A program made the position numbers and the translations under genes. A stretch of DNA of 64,000 bases, taken from the NCBI GenBank assembly GCA_002633005.1, contig NMRA01000056.1, positions 443,165 through 507,164 on the forward strand, read 5' to 3'. This document shows, one piece after another, positions 1 through 11,395 of the stretch. Below the pieces are notes generated by a model. It was not told where the DNA came from. It made no database searches and saw nothing but the letters and a program-made list of their open reading frames with translations. The first letter of the stretch is position 1; every line of letters begins with the position of its first letter. The stretch is from Phoronis australis (taxonomy: Eukaryota > Phoronida > Phoronidae).

Positions 1-411
1 GCCGCAGAATGGGTGCCTTCATTTGCATAATTAATGCAAATCCTCGAGGTATTTTCATCCAAGGTAGGTCCATTAAATTCATTGACCATAGAAAGATGAG
101 TGAAAACACCAAACTAATCTTCCTGCAATGCTTGGTAAGGAAGGTTTAAGCAAAAAAAATAATGTTGCATAATAGCAGACTTAATTTGAATATTTAAAAA
201 GTGTTCAAGGATGTCAAGGTTGCAATCCAAATGAAACGCTTCAAGAAGGCTATTCAGACATGAAACAACCGAAATTAAACATTTCTAGGTGCCTGGCAAA
301 TCCAAGCAAATTTATTCGCACTGTGGCCACAGTCTTACTGTGGCAACGAATGAATGGATGTTGTAAGTGTTGAAACAGTTCATTTTCTGTGGTCCTGACT
401 ATGCATGAGAG
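1..411. other. No gene or element recognised
   Basis: I see no coding exon, RNA gene or repeat with a partner elsewhere in the window. The stretch is AT-rich and ends where a repeat carrying the CAGTGGCGGATCTAGG terminus begins. Confidence 0.5.
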
Positions 412-882
412 CAGTGGCGGATCTAGGATGTCACAAGGGGGGGCCCAACATTTTGCCCGGCTGTAAGCATTTGCGCATAGCACCGAATGAGGGGAGGTCG
501 GGAGGGGGGTTTGCCCCTCCCGCTCAGGAAATTTTTCTATTTTTTCCTCTAAAAATCAAGCATTTTCCTTGATTTCTGATGTATCATCCAAGAAAAGAAG
601 GAAAAAAAAACACGGAGAACGTGTCACATTGGAAAAATTGGGAGCTTCACAGACTTGAACTCACGACCTGGGTGATAGGACGCGCGTGCTTAACCACTAC
701 ACCACCACGACTTTACTAACAAATATAAATAAAGAGACCTACTTGTTTATAGTCCACAACGTTTGCGCGCGAAGCCTACTTCTTTTTGTAATGCTTATTA
801 CACGTTTTTTTATTTTATGCAATCGTTTCTTAACAAATTTGTTGTATTTAAAATAGTCTTCAAATGCCCAAAAGACCAAATC
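412..882 (-). mobile_element. tRNA-derived composite repeat, left copy (truncated at N)
   Basis: Read on the minus strand this is homologous to 3925-4380. It holds a tRNA-like head (minus strand about 712-650) with an A-box-like TGGTGTAGTGG and a B-box-like GTTCAAGTC. After that come a tail with ATCAAGGAAAATGCTTGAT-like sequence, a run of A/T, and a terminus AGTGGCGGATCTAGG at 412-428. The homology stops exactly at the N at 883, so the real element probably continues in sequence missing from this assembly. The tRNA-like head suggests an RNA polymerase III-derived SINE, alone or captured inside a TIR element. It is not a functional tRNA gene, because no clean cloverleaf can be drawn. Confidence 0.7.
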
Positions 883-883
883 N
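883..883. other. Assembly break (single N) at end of repeat homology
   Basis: The base is N. On its left the sequence matches the reverse complement of the element at 3925 onward. On its right the match ends at once (ACAGCAG instead of the expected GGTTTTT). This pattern fits a join between two sequence pieces better than a random sequencing ambiguity. Confidence 0.6.
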
Positions 884-997
884 ACAGCAGTCGAGGAATT
901 CTTTTATTGGCGGTCTGCCTTGTTCCCGATGAAGAATTTTACCGACACTTCCGCCTCGTTTTCGTTTTCGTGTTCTAGATTTGATCCCAATCGAACT

Positions 998-1232
998 AAA
1001 GGCGCTTATGCGTATTACTTTCATGAACCATCGATCTCTAACTAGTGATAAATCAGTAAAGTCTAATGTACTCCACCCAGTGACAAACCGGTGAACTTTA
1101 TTAATCAGTATGCAAATCACTAAAGGCGATAATACGCATTACACTCATAAACTGGTGATGAATGAGTAAAGTCTAATGTGCGCCACCCAGTGACAAACCG
1201 GCGAACTATGTCAGTCATTAGGCAAATCTTAC
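998..1232. repeat. Two-copy tandem repeat, unit about 118 bp
   Basis: Two diverged head-to-tail units begin at 998 (ACTAAAGGCGCTTATGCG) and 1117 (ACTAAAGGCGATAATACG). They share AGTAAAGTCTAATGT, CCACCCAGTGACAAACCGG and CAAATC blocks. The copies differ by scattered substitutions, so the duplication is not recent. No coding potential is visible. Confidence 0.75.
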
Positions 1233-2245
1233 GCTAACAGGATTTGCACGAGTGAACGAGAAAGCGTGCACTGTTTACCCGCAGAGTATCCAACAAAGTC
1301 CTTGGCATATCAAAGGCTTGAGAGCGCTGTCACGGATTGAAGTGAGCCAGTTACTATACATGGGCTTGGCTGAACATGCTGCATGAGAATATTACGGCCA
1401 TAACAACACGTCAGTTTAGCGTACGAATTTCAAAGTAAAAACGAAAGATAAGTAAAGCAAATGACCAACATGAGTGTTTTTAAAATTGAATAGTAAATAG
1501 TAGTCGTCTTTGAATTTTTAAAATTAATGTATTATAAGAGAAATTAGCGAATAGGTTTTCCTCAGCATCGCGACGGGTTGGTCACAGTCTAGCTTAGGCT
1601 CACTTAGGCGTTGGGGTAACAAAACCCCCAATTGTTAGCGTAGGAATTGTCTTGTGGTGGCTCATAATCATGAAACTAAACGATTTTCACACTAACGGCG
1701 CTATGCATGGCACTGCGTAAAGAGTCAAGAATGTACGATAATTTGATGTCAGCTTTTACGACAAAGCCAGAATGCATGCATGTTTTTACAACTTGGCAAA
1801 CAGCGACTGACCAATATGAGAGATCCCCCAACATCAAAAACATTCTAACGTTCGACATTGTGGATACCGCTATTTCCTACAAAAAAAAATCCACATAGAG
1901 TTCTCGGTAGAATCAAAAATCCAAAAACCCCTCACATGCTGAATATTACATATATAACAGCCATTATATTTGGCGTTCTCGCGCTGACGCGAAACAGCGC
2001 GACAAGTAAAATTTGAGCTCTGTCCTGTCCGTTACGACCATCAACTTTTTTCGCACTTGCCCTTCACAAGCGACGACGTCGCGTTCTTGTTCTTTGTTTG
2101 AACTAATTTTTTTATTAGCACAGCCCCAGAAGACGCTTTCGCATTATATCCAAGTTCTCATTCATTCCCTAGCATACATTCACTAGTAAGATCGAGATCA
2201 GAGGAGTAGGGGACGCGTTTGTGCAATGCTCGATTGTCTGCCAAT
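1233..2245. other. No gene or element recognised
   Basis: Only short chance reading frames are present, with no paired splice signals, domain-like peptide or repeat partner. Confidence 0.5.
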
Positions 2246-2320
2246 AAAGACAGGTTTCATGCTCCGGTCTCCCAAACGGGAGTCCAAAACTCAAACCACT
2301 GAGCCACACGGTCTCCTCAA
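2246..2320 (-). repeat. tRNA-like (SINE head) fragment
   Basis: On the minus strand the sequence reads GAGACCGTGTGGCTCAGTGG followed by TTTGAG and an anticodon-arm-like TTTGGACTCCCGTTTGGGAG. That resembles the 5' half and anticodon arm of a tRNA. The B box (GGTTCGAATCC) is not intact, so this is a decayed tRNA-derived SINE or pseudo-tRNA rather than a working tRNA. A similar short fragment lies at about 5625-5645. Confidence 0.45.
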
Positions 2321-2340
2321 ATAAAATTGTTTACAATACC

Positions 2341-2495
2341 AGTGGTGGATTTAAGGGGGGCATGCCCCCCCCCTAAATTTTCCCAGATTTCGTTTGGCAT
2401 TTCGGGGCGGCGAATGTCTGACGGGCAAAATCCTGCCAAATAGGCCTACTGTGCCCTGCCCCCCCTTACTCAAAATCCTGTATCCGCCGCTGAAT
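2341..2495 (-). mobile_element. Short TIR element, family A (copy 1)
   Basis: The ends are imperfect inverted repeats: AGTGGTGGATTTAAGG on the left and CCTGTATCCGCCGCT on the right. The interior is homologous in opposite orientation to 44041-44220. Shared blocks are GGATTTTGAGT, a G-rich run, TTTTGCCCG.CAGACATTC, TGCCAAACG.AATCTGGGA and a GGGGGGC.ATGCCCCC palindrome. It is too short to encode anything, so it is a MITE-like non-autonomous element. Confidence 0.75.
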
Positions 2496-3004
2496 ACATT
2501 GCCTGCTAGAATTTCCCACTGAAGGTCACGTAGACTACCACCACATAGCAGTGATCAGACGGGTCCGATCTATTCTGGCTCCCGTTCAGTAACGCTAGGA
2601 CATCGTTAAAAAGCAAGTCTTCACAATTAAGATTATGTGAGATATTGCCGTCTATTTTAAATAAGAACTCGTGACTTTGATTAGGTTTTAGCTAGGTCCT
2701 AGCGTAGGTCCTAGCGTCTACTGAACGTACGCCAGGCTCATGATTGGTAACGGAAATAGGTCGAGTAACTCATACGACGACGCCTTCCCAATAATTAAAG
2801 GCACAGAACTGTCCCCTAGTCGCATTAATTGTCCTTTACCTTTGATCCCATGTTGATCTCTGTTGGGTAATGGCAACACATTCATAATTTCAGAGCCAGC
2901 GTATACTACCGCTGGTGCTAGTTCGTAGAAATGCGCAGCAAGGATGGGACACCTATCAGATTACATGTCTTTCTATATAAGGAATTCAACAGCATGCGTG
3001 AGAG

Positions 3005-3060
3005 TCCCAAATCTAAAGTTAGTTTTTGACAAAAAGTGCGGGTTTACTGCCTCTTTAACT
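3005..3060 (+). repeat. Dispersed short repeat, family D (copy 1)
   Basis: Matches a consensus seen elsewhere in the window: GTCTAAATCAAAAGTTAG, TTTTTTGAC, AAAGGTGGGTTTAC, AGCTTTAA. This copy reads AATCTAAAGTTAGTTTTTGAC and then GCGGGTTTACTGCCTCTTTAA. Other copies lie at 28131-28200, 39461-39540, 52918-52990, 56309-56380 and 58215-58305. Confidence 0.65.
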
Positions 3061-3315
3061 GGCGATTAAAGTGTTATGGCTTGTGTTAGCTTTTTCGTTG
3101 CCGGGACCATTGGAATGGCCAGGAAATTCAGCGATAACTACAATTCGTTGAAAGCTTAGTAAAAATAGTCGGATAAAGCTATCTCGGATTTGTGGGCCAC
3201 TCGCTTGTACCTACACGTGGATTTGCTGGGAACGTTATAAGCGTGTATTAACAGCCAAACATCAGGAATTTTGGCTGATTAAAGAGAGTTAGCCCCCTGA
3301 CTACTTTTACTCTAC

Positions 3316-3459
3316 ATGAACAGTCAGACCATGTTACTGTACATGTACAGTCAGACCGTGTTACTGTTCATGTATAGTCAGACCGTGTTACTGGACATGT
3401 ACAGTCAGACCGTGTTACTGCACATGTACAGTCAGACCGTGTTACTGCACATTTACAGC
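3316..3459. repeat. 27-bp minisatellite, left part
   Basis: Five full head-to-tail copies of a 27-bp unit (core AGTCAGACCGTGTTACTG followed by CACATGTAC or a variant) plus a partial sixth. Because 27 is divisible by three, the array happens to read as a nine-residue repeat, but nothing else suggests coding. The array resumes at 4382, so 3462-4379 interrupts it. Confidence 0.9.
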
Positions 3460-3461
3460 AT

Positions 3462-4379
3462 AGGCGGATTTAGGGAGGGCAGGCGTAGGGAAATGTTGAG
3501 TTTATTAATTAACCCCGGTGATTAAAATTATACGGATGAAACAAGATTTAAATGTGTGCAATTTTAGTGTTGGGGGGGGGGCTCAAATCCAATTTCAAGT
3601 GTCAAATTCGGAACACGGCGCATTCGTAACGGAACTATAGCTAAGTATAGGCTCTCCCGATATCCCAGGCGACCGGCAGTGGCGCTGCGCACTACAACTC
3701 CGTTTCCGTCGTCTGCTCCACTTTGCAACGAAGAAAATTTACTTCATTTTTTAAAGAAAATGGAACCTGACTGACGATGAAAAAACAGAAGCTGCTGGTA
3801 AGATGTGAATTTTAATCGAAGCCTTAATGAACCACTCAGAAACTCATAATTCTCTCTTTGTCAAACCTTAACTTAAGACGATTCCCAAAGCAATCCCGTC
3901 ATAATTGCCAACACCAAAAACCGATTTGGTCTTTTGGGCATTTGAAGACTATTTTAAATACAACAAATTTGTTAAGAACCGATTGCACAAAATATAAAAC
4001 GTGTAATAAACATTACAAAAAGAAGTAGGTTTCGCGCGCAAACGCTGTGGACCTCGCTGTGGTCTCGTAGTAAAAGATTAGTAGTTTAATCGTGCTGGTG
4101 TAGTGGTAAAGTACGCGCGCTCCATCCGCTATGACGTGAGTTCGAGTCTGTGGTATGTGCGGTGTTTTCTGTTCGACACGTTCTCCGTATTTTTTTTTTT
4201 GCCTTTTTTTCTTGGATAATATTTCAGGAATCAAGGAAAATGCTTGATGTTTAGAGGAAAAAACACCCCTACCGACCTCCCCCAGTCGGTGCTATGCGCA
4301 TCTACAATCGTGGTTTGCGCAAATGCTTACAGCCGGACAAAATGTTGGGCCCCCCTTGTGATATCCTAGATCCGCCACT
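3462..4379 (+). mobile_element. About 0.9-kb TIR element containing a tRNA-derived SINE, inserted in minisatellite
   Basis: The element begins with GGCGGATTTAGG and ends with CCTAGATCCGCC, which are inverted copies of each other. It lies between two parts of the same 27-bp minisatellite, which defines its limits well. The right half (3925-4380) matches 412-882 in reverse. A tRNA-like head is at about 4089-4160, with A-box-like TGGTGTAGTGG and B-box-like GTTCGAGTC, followed by poly-T. No transposase frame is visible, so it is non-autonomous. I could not find a clear target-site duplication because the flanks are themselves repeats. Confidence 0.75.
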
Positions 4380-4381
4380 GT

Positions 4382-4481
4382 ACCGTAAGACCGTGTTACT
4401 GCACATGTATAGTCAGACCGTGTTACTGTACATTTATAGTCAGACCGTGTTACTGCACATGTCCAGTCAGACCGTGTTACT
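4382..4481. repeat. 27-bp minisatellite, right part
   Basis: About 3.5 copies of the same unit as 3316-3459 (GTCAGACCGTGTTACTG core). The first copy is damaged (TACCGTAAGACCGTG) where the inserted element ends. Confidence 0.9.
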
Positions 4482-7400
4482 TTTTCATTTTTTAAAAGCC
4501 AACTGCATTGATATCCTGTATTTTTTATTTTGTCTAAAAGTTGAAGGTTTTAAACGGTTCTAGGAAGGTTCGTTGTTTGACTGTAGAATTTGTTGGTCGC
4601 ATTATGCGGCAAGTTTACCTCCATGTGTGGACGTTAACTAACACATACAACCACACGATTACAAACACCCGGGCATTATTTCTGTGTACATAAAACTACG
4701 CTAATGTTCAAGATTTTTTTAAAAGCATAAGGTTTCTGAACTGTTTTGAAAAGTAGAATTTTAAAAGATATAATGAAATAAATGCACTGGATTGGCAATG
4801 GAGGCAGGTACGTGTCGCAACAAAACATTTTCCGCATAGCGGGTTTACATGCATACATAATTATACACATCGGTGATCTTGACCCACACAAATTCCTGGA
4901 TCTGTTCCTGCATCAACGAACTTACATATGTTAGGCCTATAGCTTTCAGTGAATATGCAAGCGAACGACTATGACATGATGACATGACTACCGCTATTGG
5001 AAAGATGAACGCATGTAACGAATCGTCACACTCCAAGTACAACACCACGATAGGCTGGGGATTATCAATGATAACCGTTCTCACATGAAAATTGTGCCGT
5101 TGAATGAGTCATGCCGGAACGTCGGTCGGTGTTAACATGATGCACTGATCAGATAAAAATGCCATGGATTTAGAATAAGATTATAACGCATTGCATGGCC
5201 CAGTCGTGTGACTCATCAGCAATCAAGTTTTTGCGTATTCTTTCGAACAGTGTCAAAGACCAGCCCGCCGTGTGAATTTGTTCATGTCGAGGTACTGCAA
5301 TTTAACTTAAAAGTTTCATTTGTTAAAAAACTGCTTTCGCCTCTATTTAGCTGCCAAATTTCTAACCCGAGAACATTGCTACGCACATCCGGCATTGAGA
5401 TCACTGAGTATCGAATGATCTCTCAACAACTCAGTCGCAGGCACTGCGTCCATGCGCAGTTTTCGAATCCTCAATTTTGTGTTGGCCAACCCTAATAAAC
5501 TCTCAGCGTTTTCTTGCGACTCTGGTGATTTCAATATTCCTGTTATTAATGAAAATAAAATCCTATCACGAAAAAGAATATTATGAGACCTTTATCAGAG
5601 TAAAAGCCACAATTCGATTTTCCCTTTAAACCACTGAGCTAAACAGGACGAAATGCAGCTTTAAATGGTCCAGTTTTAGACAAAGTACACTAAATAGATG
5701 CAAACGGCAGACATGGCAGGTATTACGGTCGTCTATACGCGCATTGGGTTCATTCACATATTACGTCATTCCGAATTTGTCATTAAATATACCACTATCA
5801 CTCCTCTATCGTCACCCGTCCTCATTTCTCTCCAGTGCAGACAATCTCCAATAACGTAACCAGCCTCTGTAGCCATTGCCCCATAATGGCCGCTACAGGG
5901 CAAATTACGACCTTGTCGCCAGACGGCGATAGGATTATTGGTGGACTGCGTTCTCCAGAGACTATGGTGCAATAGCACAGACGAACTATTCTGGCTCATC
6001 AAAATGGCTTCGAGTAACTTAGCAACGAAGATTGGCCCTCCCAACAATACCTGACTTTCCAAATAGCCGCGCCATATTGAAATTTTTTTACTATATCTCG
6101 CCAGACGGCGATCAGGTCTTTAGCGGTCGGATCCCATATAGTGCCGAAGGGAGGTTTCATAAGCAGCGTTTCAGAACATTTCCTGTTACCATAATGCTAA
6201 AAAATGTCCACTGCTGTGCGGTGGGATGTACTAATGCCTGACGAAAAAAGCTAATATTTTGAAATATCAATAGATGAACAAGGACATCATGTTCCATACA
6301 TTTCGCTCTGCGAAGAAGAATCCCCTACAAAGCCAGTGTCTGCGGCTTACATTGGCGGGAGAATTTCGACTCCTGTCGGTGTCAAAAATCTAAAATAAAT
6401 TAGTGAACTTAAACTTATGCAACAATAGGAGGGGTGACGGTGGAATTCATCACTCTGCTTTTAAATTTAATGAACAATGAACCACTATGTAGTAATTGAA
6501 TTTCTGTCCACCAAACCTGAGTCGGGATCAATCGGATGTCACTTTCGTGTTTTCCTTAGTCTAGATGAATGAAAGATTATTGCGTTTCCTCTTTGATAAC
6601 CGCCGTAATCTGGCCTTTGCGCTCCTACAGCGTTGAAGAGTTGCATGTCGAATGTTTCCTGTTATTAGAATAATATTAGTCAGATTAGTCCATGTCAGTG
6701 TGACATGTTCTTTTAGCCAATGCATTATGACAATAGGTCTAGTCACTATACATGGTATACCGATACTTTGGAACATATTCAACATCTTCAGTTTTTACTG
6801 TTTGTTTTTAGTTATTTAATACAACATTAAACATATCCTCCAAAACCTGTAACCATTATTATAGTAAAAGTGCATGTAACCATTACAGTATTCATTTCGA
6901 AATGAACTGAGTAATGGTAGCGCATCCACACGCACATTAGATGTCTCTCTTGTTTTTGTTGTTGGCCCGGCGGGTTACACGCGTATAATAATAATACCGT
7001 AACACTTTGGTTCATAAATGCAACTAAGTTCAGACTGTTGGATTGTTATAATCGTTGTTTCACACAAATGTGAGAACTTCAACAATCCACATAAATCTCA
7101 TAAAATTTCTTTGGCTTGAGGACATCGCCCACGTTAGTATGAGCCCATAAATAATGCCTGCATTTTAATGTACCAAACATATGAGGGTATGCAGAATTAG
7201 TGACGTGGAAGAGATTATGATTGCTGGCATATTTCTCGGTATTCCGTATGACATTTCAATTAGGTGTCGGCATAATTATGAAGCGAATGTATACTAATCT
7301 TAGTGTTTCGTCGTTTCATTTGTTTAGGCGACGTTGACACAAAAGGATTCCAAACATATTTAGCACTCTAAACAACGCACAGTGTACACGTCTAGCTCTC

Positions 7401-7640
7401 ATCGTTGAATGATTTAACAAACTAAATTTCGACACAAACACATAACGTGATTCTGATAACACGACACTGGCAACTATTATGGGATAAAACGTAAATGAAC
7501 TAAACATGTCGTCTGCGTGAGATAACAATTTTTAGCTTTGATACAGAAGTTGTACTTCTTGCCACCCCTAAAAGTGAGGCCTGTCTATTTCCGGGTCAGT
7601 CGAGTAAATCCCCTTTAGGTATTTAGAGGGGGTGATTTCA
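4482..7640. other. Gene-free stretch with a few decayed fragments
   Basis: No gene was recognised. A TGGATCTG-type fragment is near 4893 and a tRNA-like scrap near 5630. The 14-base string CGCCAGACGGCGAT occurs at about 5916 and again at about 6100. A THAP-like coding scrap is at 6194. None adds up to an intact element. Confidence 0.5.
6194..6241 (+). pseudogene. Possible THAP-domain N-terminal scrap
   Basis: The frame starts MLKNVHCCAVGCTNA and then meets TGA. The spacing C-A-V-G-C after a short basic start is how many THAP zinc fingers begin (C-x(2-4)-C). The rest of the domain, including the W, second Cys and His, is not found downstream in any frame. It is either a decayed transposase start or chance. 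A second THAP-like remnant lies at 15024. Confidence 0.3.
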
Positions 7641-7644
7641 GCAG

Positions 7645-7727
7645 TATATACTTCAGCGTTGGACTGGGACAATTCATTCACAACTTATCCTTGGTCTCGA
7701 AGATTTGTTCAGTGAGATTTTGCGCAG
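7645..7727 (+). promoter_or_regulatory. TATA/Inr core promoter and non-coding first exon
   Basis: TATATA at 7645-7650 is followed about 30 bases later by a TTCATTCA initiator-like sequence (about 7674-7681). A good 5' splice site (GCGCAG|GTAAGC) ends the exon at 7727. The matching 3' splice site GCATTGCAG is at 8711-8719, five bases before the ATG at 8725. I infer that this is the start of the RPATPK-repeat gene, with an intron of 7728-8719. No transcript evidence is available here. Confidence 0.55.
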
Positions 7728-8724
7728 GTAAGCACGATCGAAAACTAAGTATACATAATCAGTGAATGTCATCGGTATATAGTTATGTAGGACTCTAGAA
7801 AAAATGTCCAAATTTCGGAACATCATTTCTCAAAAATGGTTGATTCAATTCATATGAAACTTTCAAATGCTATCTCTTATTTTCTGCTCTCTACATTATT
7901 GTTTGGATTTGTTTTTAACATGTTCCAGTTTTGCTTGAGGTGTTATCAAAAATGTCCGTGAAAAAATGTAAAAGCTTTTTTGAGATTTCAACTTGAACAT
8001 TTATATTGAACAAAATTTGGTCATAGTATTGATACCGTTGTTTTGCAATGAATGTACTTTAAAGTTTGGCTAAATATTACTGAAAAGACATGGCCAGATT
8101 GGTAAAAATCGAATATAAGCTTTATACTTTCAGAAAATATATACTTTCATGGAGATAATTTTTTTAGATATATGGTTAAATACTTAGACTTGTTATGAGG
8201 TCTTACACGTTAGTTATATGTACATGTCTCGTTCAAGTTGCTGTCAAAAACTAAAAGCAAAAGGCGGTTTGTATTTGTATGTTTGGCCAAAAATACAATA
8301 ATCGTTCCTGTGAAAATCGATGTGTTATTTTTGTTGTCCATATCTTCAAAAAGAAAGTCACGTGATGCAAGCTGACGTGGGTCGTGATCCCTACCCTTTT
8401 TACACAGCGACACCCCGTGCTTTGAGGTGCAGGTTTCAAAATGGGTCGTTACCAGTTATGCTTGCTATTATTAGCATATTTTTGTTTCAGCTTGATTTCA
8501 TTTAGGTGTGGTATTCAACGTAATAACAACTTTTATACCTGGTTTCAACCGGGTTTGACGTAATCGGTTCCTCGTAGTCGTAGCTACGATTACTGGCACT
8601 GCCTTCAATAAAACGCGTTATTATAGAATGATTTCTTGTCATCTGAATAAAGTTTGATAGAATCTGCCTTATGTAATGGAAACTTGGGAGAGTCTTTATC
8701 CCAACATTTCGCATTGCAGGTAAA

Positions 8725-9630
8725 ATGGACAGCAACGAACACCGCCCTGCAACACCAAAGACTGAAGAACCCCGTCCAGCAACGCCAAAAGTAGATGAAA
8801 CCCGCCCAGGAACTCCAAAACTAGAGGAACCCCGACCTGCAACACCAAAGACTGACGAACCCCGTCCAGCGACGCCAAAAGTAGACGAAACTCGCCCCGC
8901 AACGCCAAAAGTAGAGGAACCCCGACCCGCAACGCCGAAAGTAGACGAACCCAGTGCCGCAACGCCAAAAGTAGAGGAAACCGGACCCGCAACGCCGAAT
9001 ATAGAAGAACCACGACAAGCAACGCCAAGCGCAGAGGAGGATCGTCCTTCAACAGCTGCTGAAGTCAAAGAAGATCGTCCAGTGACACCGGCGAAGCAAC
9101 TTGCTACTTCATCGCAAAAATCTGAAAAGCCAGATTCAGTGCAGGAGGAAGTCATGCCTGATCAACAACAACAGCCAACCCCCGAAGCAAGCGAAGCCCA
9201 GGCTGTGGCTTCTAGCGCTGAAGCGCCTGCTGCCGTAGAGGAAGTCCCGGCTGGCGAATCATCGACAACGAAAGCAAATGAGTCTGAGACGTCAAAGCCT
9301 GCGGACACGCCACAAGCTTCATCTGAAAGTTCATCGATAGAAGCCACGGAAAAGGTAGTAGAAGCAGAGACGGAACCAGCCGACAAACCGACAGAATCAA
9401 ACGAAATTCCTGCTACCGAGACTGGTTCGACAGCAGAGCCAATCACAGAATCGTCGGATCAATCCATTAAAGTGACGGTGGAAAAAACTGAAACACCAAT
9501 CGAATCTAAGGAATCATCCGACTGTAAAACAGAAGACAGCAAACCGGGTGATGCTCAAGAAAATAAAAGCGATGCTCTGGAGCAGACTCTTGAAGTTCAA
9601 AAAGAAGCTGCTAGCGAAGAGAAGGCGTAA
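8725..9630 (+). CDS. Disordered acidic protein with RPATPK decapeptide repeats
   Basis: The frame gives 301 aa, starting just after a 3' splice site. Residues about 6-105 are ten tandem ten-residue units (consensus PRPATPKVDE, with T/P, E/D swaps), encoded by 30-bp DNA repeats. Two looser units follow. Residues about 120-301 are rich in Glu, Ser, Thr, Ala and Lys (PEST-like) with no hydrophobic segment, signal peptide or cysteine pattern. Each unit carries a Thr-Pro-Lys, a typical proline-directed kinase site. I recognise no family. A scaffold, cytoskeletal or nuclear disordered protein would fit, but that is a guess. The long opposite-strand frames over this region are shadows of the repeat. 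No canonical AATAAA is close downstream; TATAAA at about 9705 is a weak candidate. Confidence 0.7.
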   Translation: MDSNEHRPATPKTEEPRPATPKVDETRPGTPKLEEPRPATPKTDEPRPATPKVDETRPATPKVEEPRPATPKVDEPSAATPKVEETGPATPNIEEPRQATPSAEEDRPSTAAEVKEDRPVTPAKQLATSSQKSEKPDSVQEEVMPDQQQQPTPEASEAQAVASSAEAPAAVEEVPAGESSTTKANESETSKPADTPQASSESSSIEATEKVVEAETEPADKPTESNEIPATETGSTAEPITESSDQSIKVTVEKTETPIESKESSDCKTEDSKPGDAQENKSDALEQTLEVQKEAASEEKA

Positions 9631-11277
9631 AGTCGGTTTTGAGCGATCACTCGTCCGACGTGCTAAAGTAGTTGAAGTTAAGTTATTCGTATTAAAGCAT
9701 TTTTATAAATGGCGACAAGCAATTGTTAACTGGCTTCCATTCGTTGTTGTTTTAAGACTACTGTAGTGAAACGTGCCTGCGTGCAACACTTACAGTCACA
9801 CTGAGCCTTGATTCGTCATCGTCAACATGCTATCCCAAGGGTTCACGATGACTACTTCCGGCTTACAGACCAATCAGAAGTGACGCACGTGCCGCCAGTA
9901 TTTTGTTGTATTATCCCAAGGTTCATCCATAATACTGCTAAACGACGTTGTTAGATTGAAGTGACATAATTGGCGACGATGAAGCATAAATATAATGCTC
10001 AAGATTGAACAGACTTGCACAAATTAACACTTCAACAGTTGCTCCGATTTTTTCATAAAAATACATCGATTTCCTTACGTGAATGTGTTTTTCGTTTGCT
10101 TTTGTTTACGCAAAATTCTGCCAATTCACCGTCTGCTGAACGACGTGACCTTCAAGTACCGCCCTACGCATGCTCGTTATGCCCGACATGTTATTTTAAA
10201 GTTTAGGCATGATTTCCTACAACAGAGTACTCCGGTAATAGCAATCCCTTTAGCTAGGATGGCAGTTACTATTTATCAGGTTATCGTGTTTTCAAAGCAT
10301 TTAGGAAAGCGAGTTTAGTTATGCGAGCTCCGACTGGCCGAAATCGTTTTGAAAATTTAAGAATCAAGGACTGGTTTAATTGGTTGGATACTAAATCAGC
10401 TTTTTCAAATACAACGTTATGTTAACGCTTGAAATCAATCAAAAGTAATTGGATTAATGTCGAGCCATTTCTAGAAGACGGGAGCGAAGAATGCAATCCC
10501 ACCACGGCTACACGCATCTCACACGACAGTCCAGCGTTCGATGTCATTCCCAAATACTTATTCTAGAGACGTTACTCCTCAAATCTGCTTGAATCCTTTT
10601 CTCTCACAAGCACTCAGGCAATGACCATTAAGCCCTCTGTTTTTTCACTCCTGCGTTGAATCTGCATTACGTACCTCCTGCCTCGGCCATTTTCACGGTG
10701 CCCAGCAAAATAGATCAGTCGCGGACTTCGATTTCATGATGTTGTGCACAGACATGTGCTTTCGTGGGCCAGATTGGGTATTAGACCCGTGCCAATATTT
10801 TGGTTCTCGAAACACATTTGTTTGCATCATCTATTTAAACCGACTATAAACCGACAAATGCCGTTTACTCATTGTGTCACGGCGAGAATTCAAACCAAAC
10901 TTATACCATGCTGTCCTTCGAAGTGGAGAAGATGGCCAGCCCGCGTTCAACTGACACCTGTTATCAGCACACGTACTTTCTGAGTTTACATGCTTACACA
11001 GTGAACGTATCTCCTGAAATTCCTGGATCCGACCCTGCGTTTGTATTTGCCGGTGCCTCATATATCTGAACATAGCTCGTTGCATAGGCAAATGGGGCGG
11101 TGCAACATAATACAAAATGTACAGCCGGGCATCTACTGGAAAAATACGGGGAAAGATGAATAAGAAGGTGGGGGTGAAATCTGTGGCGACCGGGAAGGAC
11201 TGAAACAGTTGGCTACCTGGGATCGGAGAAATCTGGTGAGAGCGGTGGTGGTGGAGGCTGAAATTTGATGGTGACGG
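9631..11277. other. 3' flank, no gene recognised
   Basis: Presumably includes the 3' UTR of the repeat-protein gene. A TTCCTGGATCCG terminus at about 11018 resembles the ends of the short elements elsewhere. Otherwise I see only chance frames. Confidence 0.45.
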
Positions 11278-11395
11278 GTGTATGTGTGTTCGTGAGTGTG
11301 CGTATGTGTGGGTGGGTGGATGGGTGTGTGTGTGTATGTGTGCGTGCGTGCGTGCGTGTGTGTGCGTGCGTGCGTGTGTGTACGTGTGTGTGGAT
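11278..11395. repeat. GT/GCGT-rich microsatellite
   Basis: An impure (TG)n run with TGCG and TGGG variants over about 118 bases. The short frame within it is an artefact of base composition. Confidence 0.9.

Noticed and set aside
640-720. tRNA gene
   Set aside because: It has A- and B-box-like sequences, but it lies in a repeated element with no clean cloverleaf.
3316-4481. CRISPR-like or coding repeat
   Set aside because: Units are directly adjacent with no spacers, and the repeated peptide comes only from a 27-bp period. The genome is eukaryotic.
8502-9155. Minus-strand 217-aa and 118-aa repeat frames
   Set aside because: They mirror the 30-bp repeats of the plus-strand gene, which alone has promoter and splice context.
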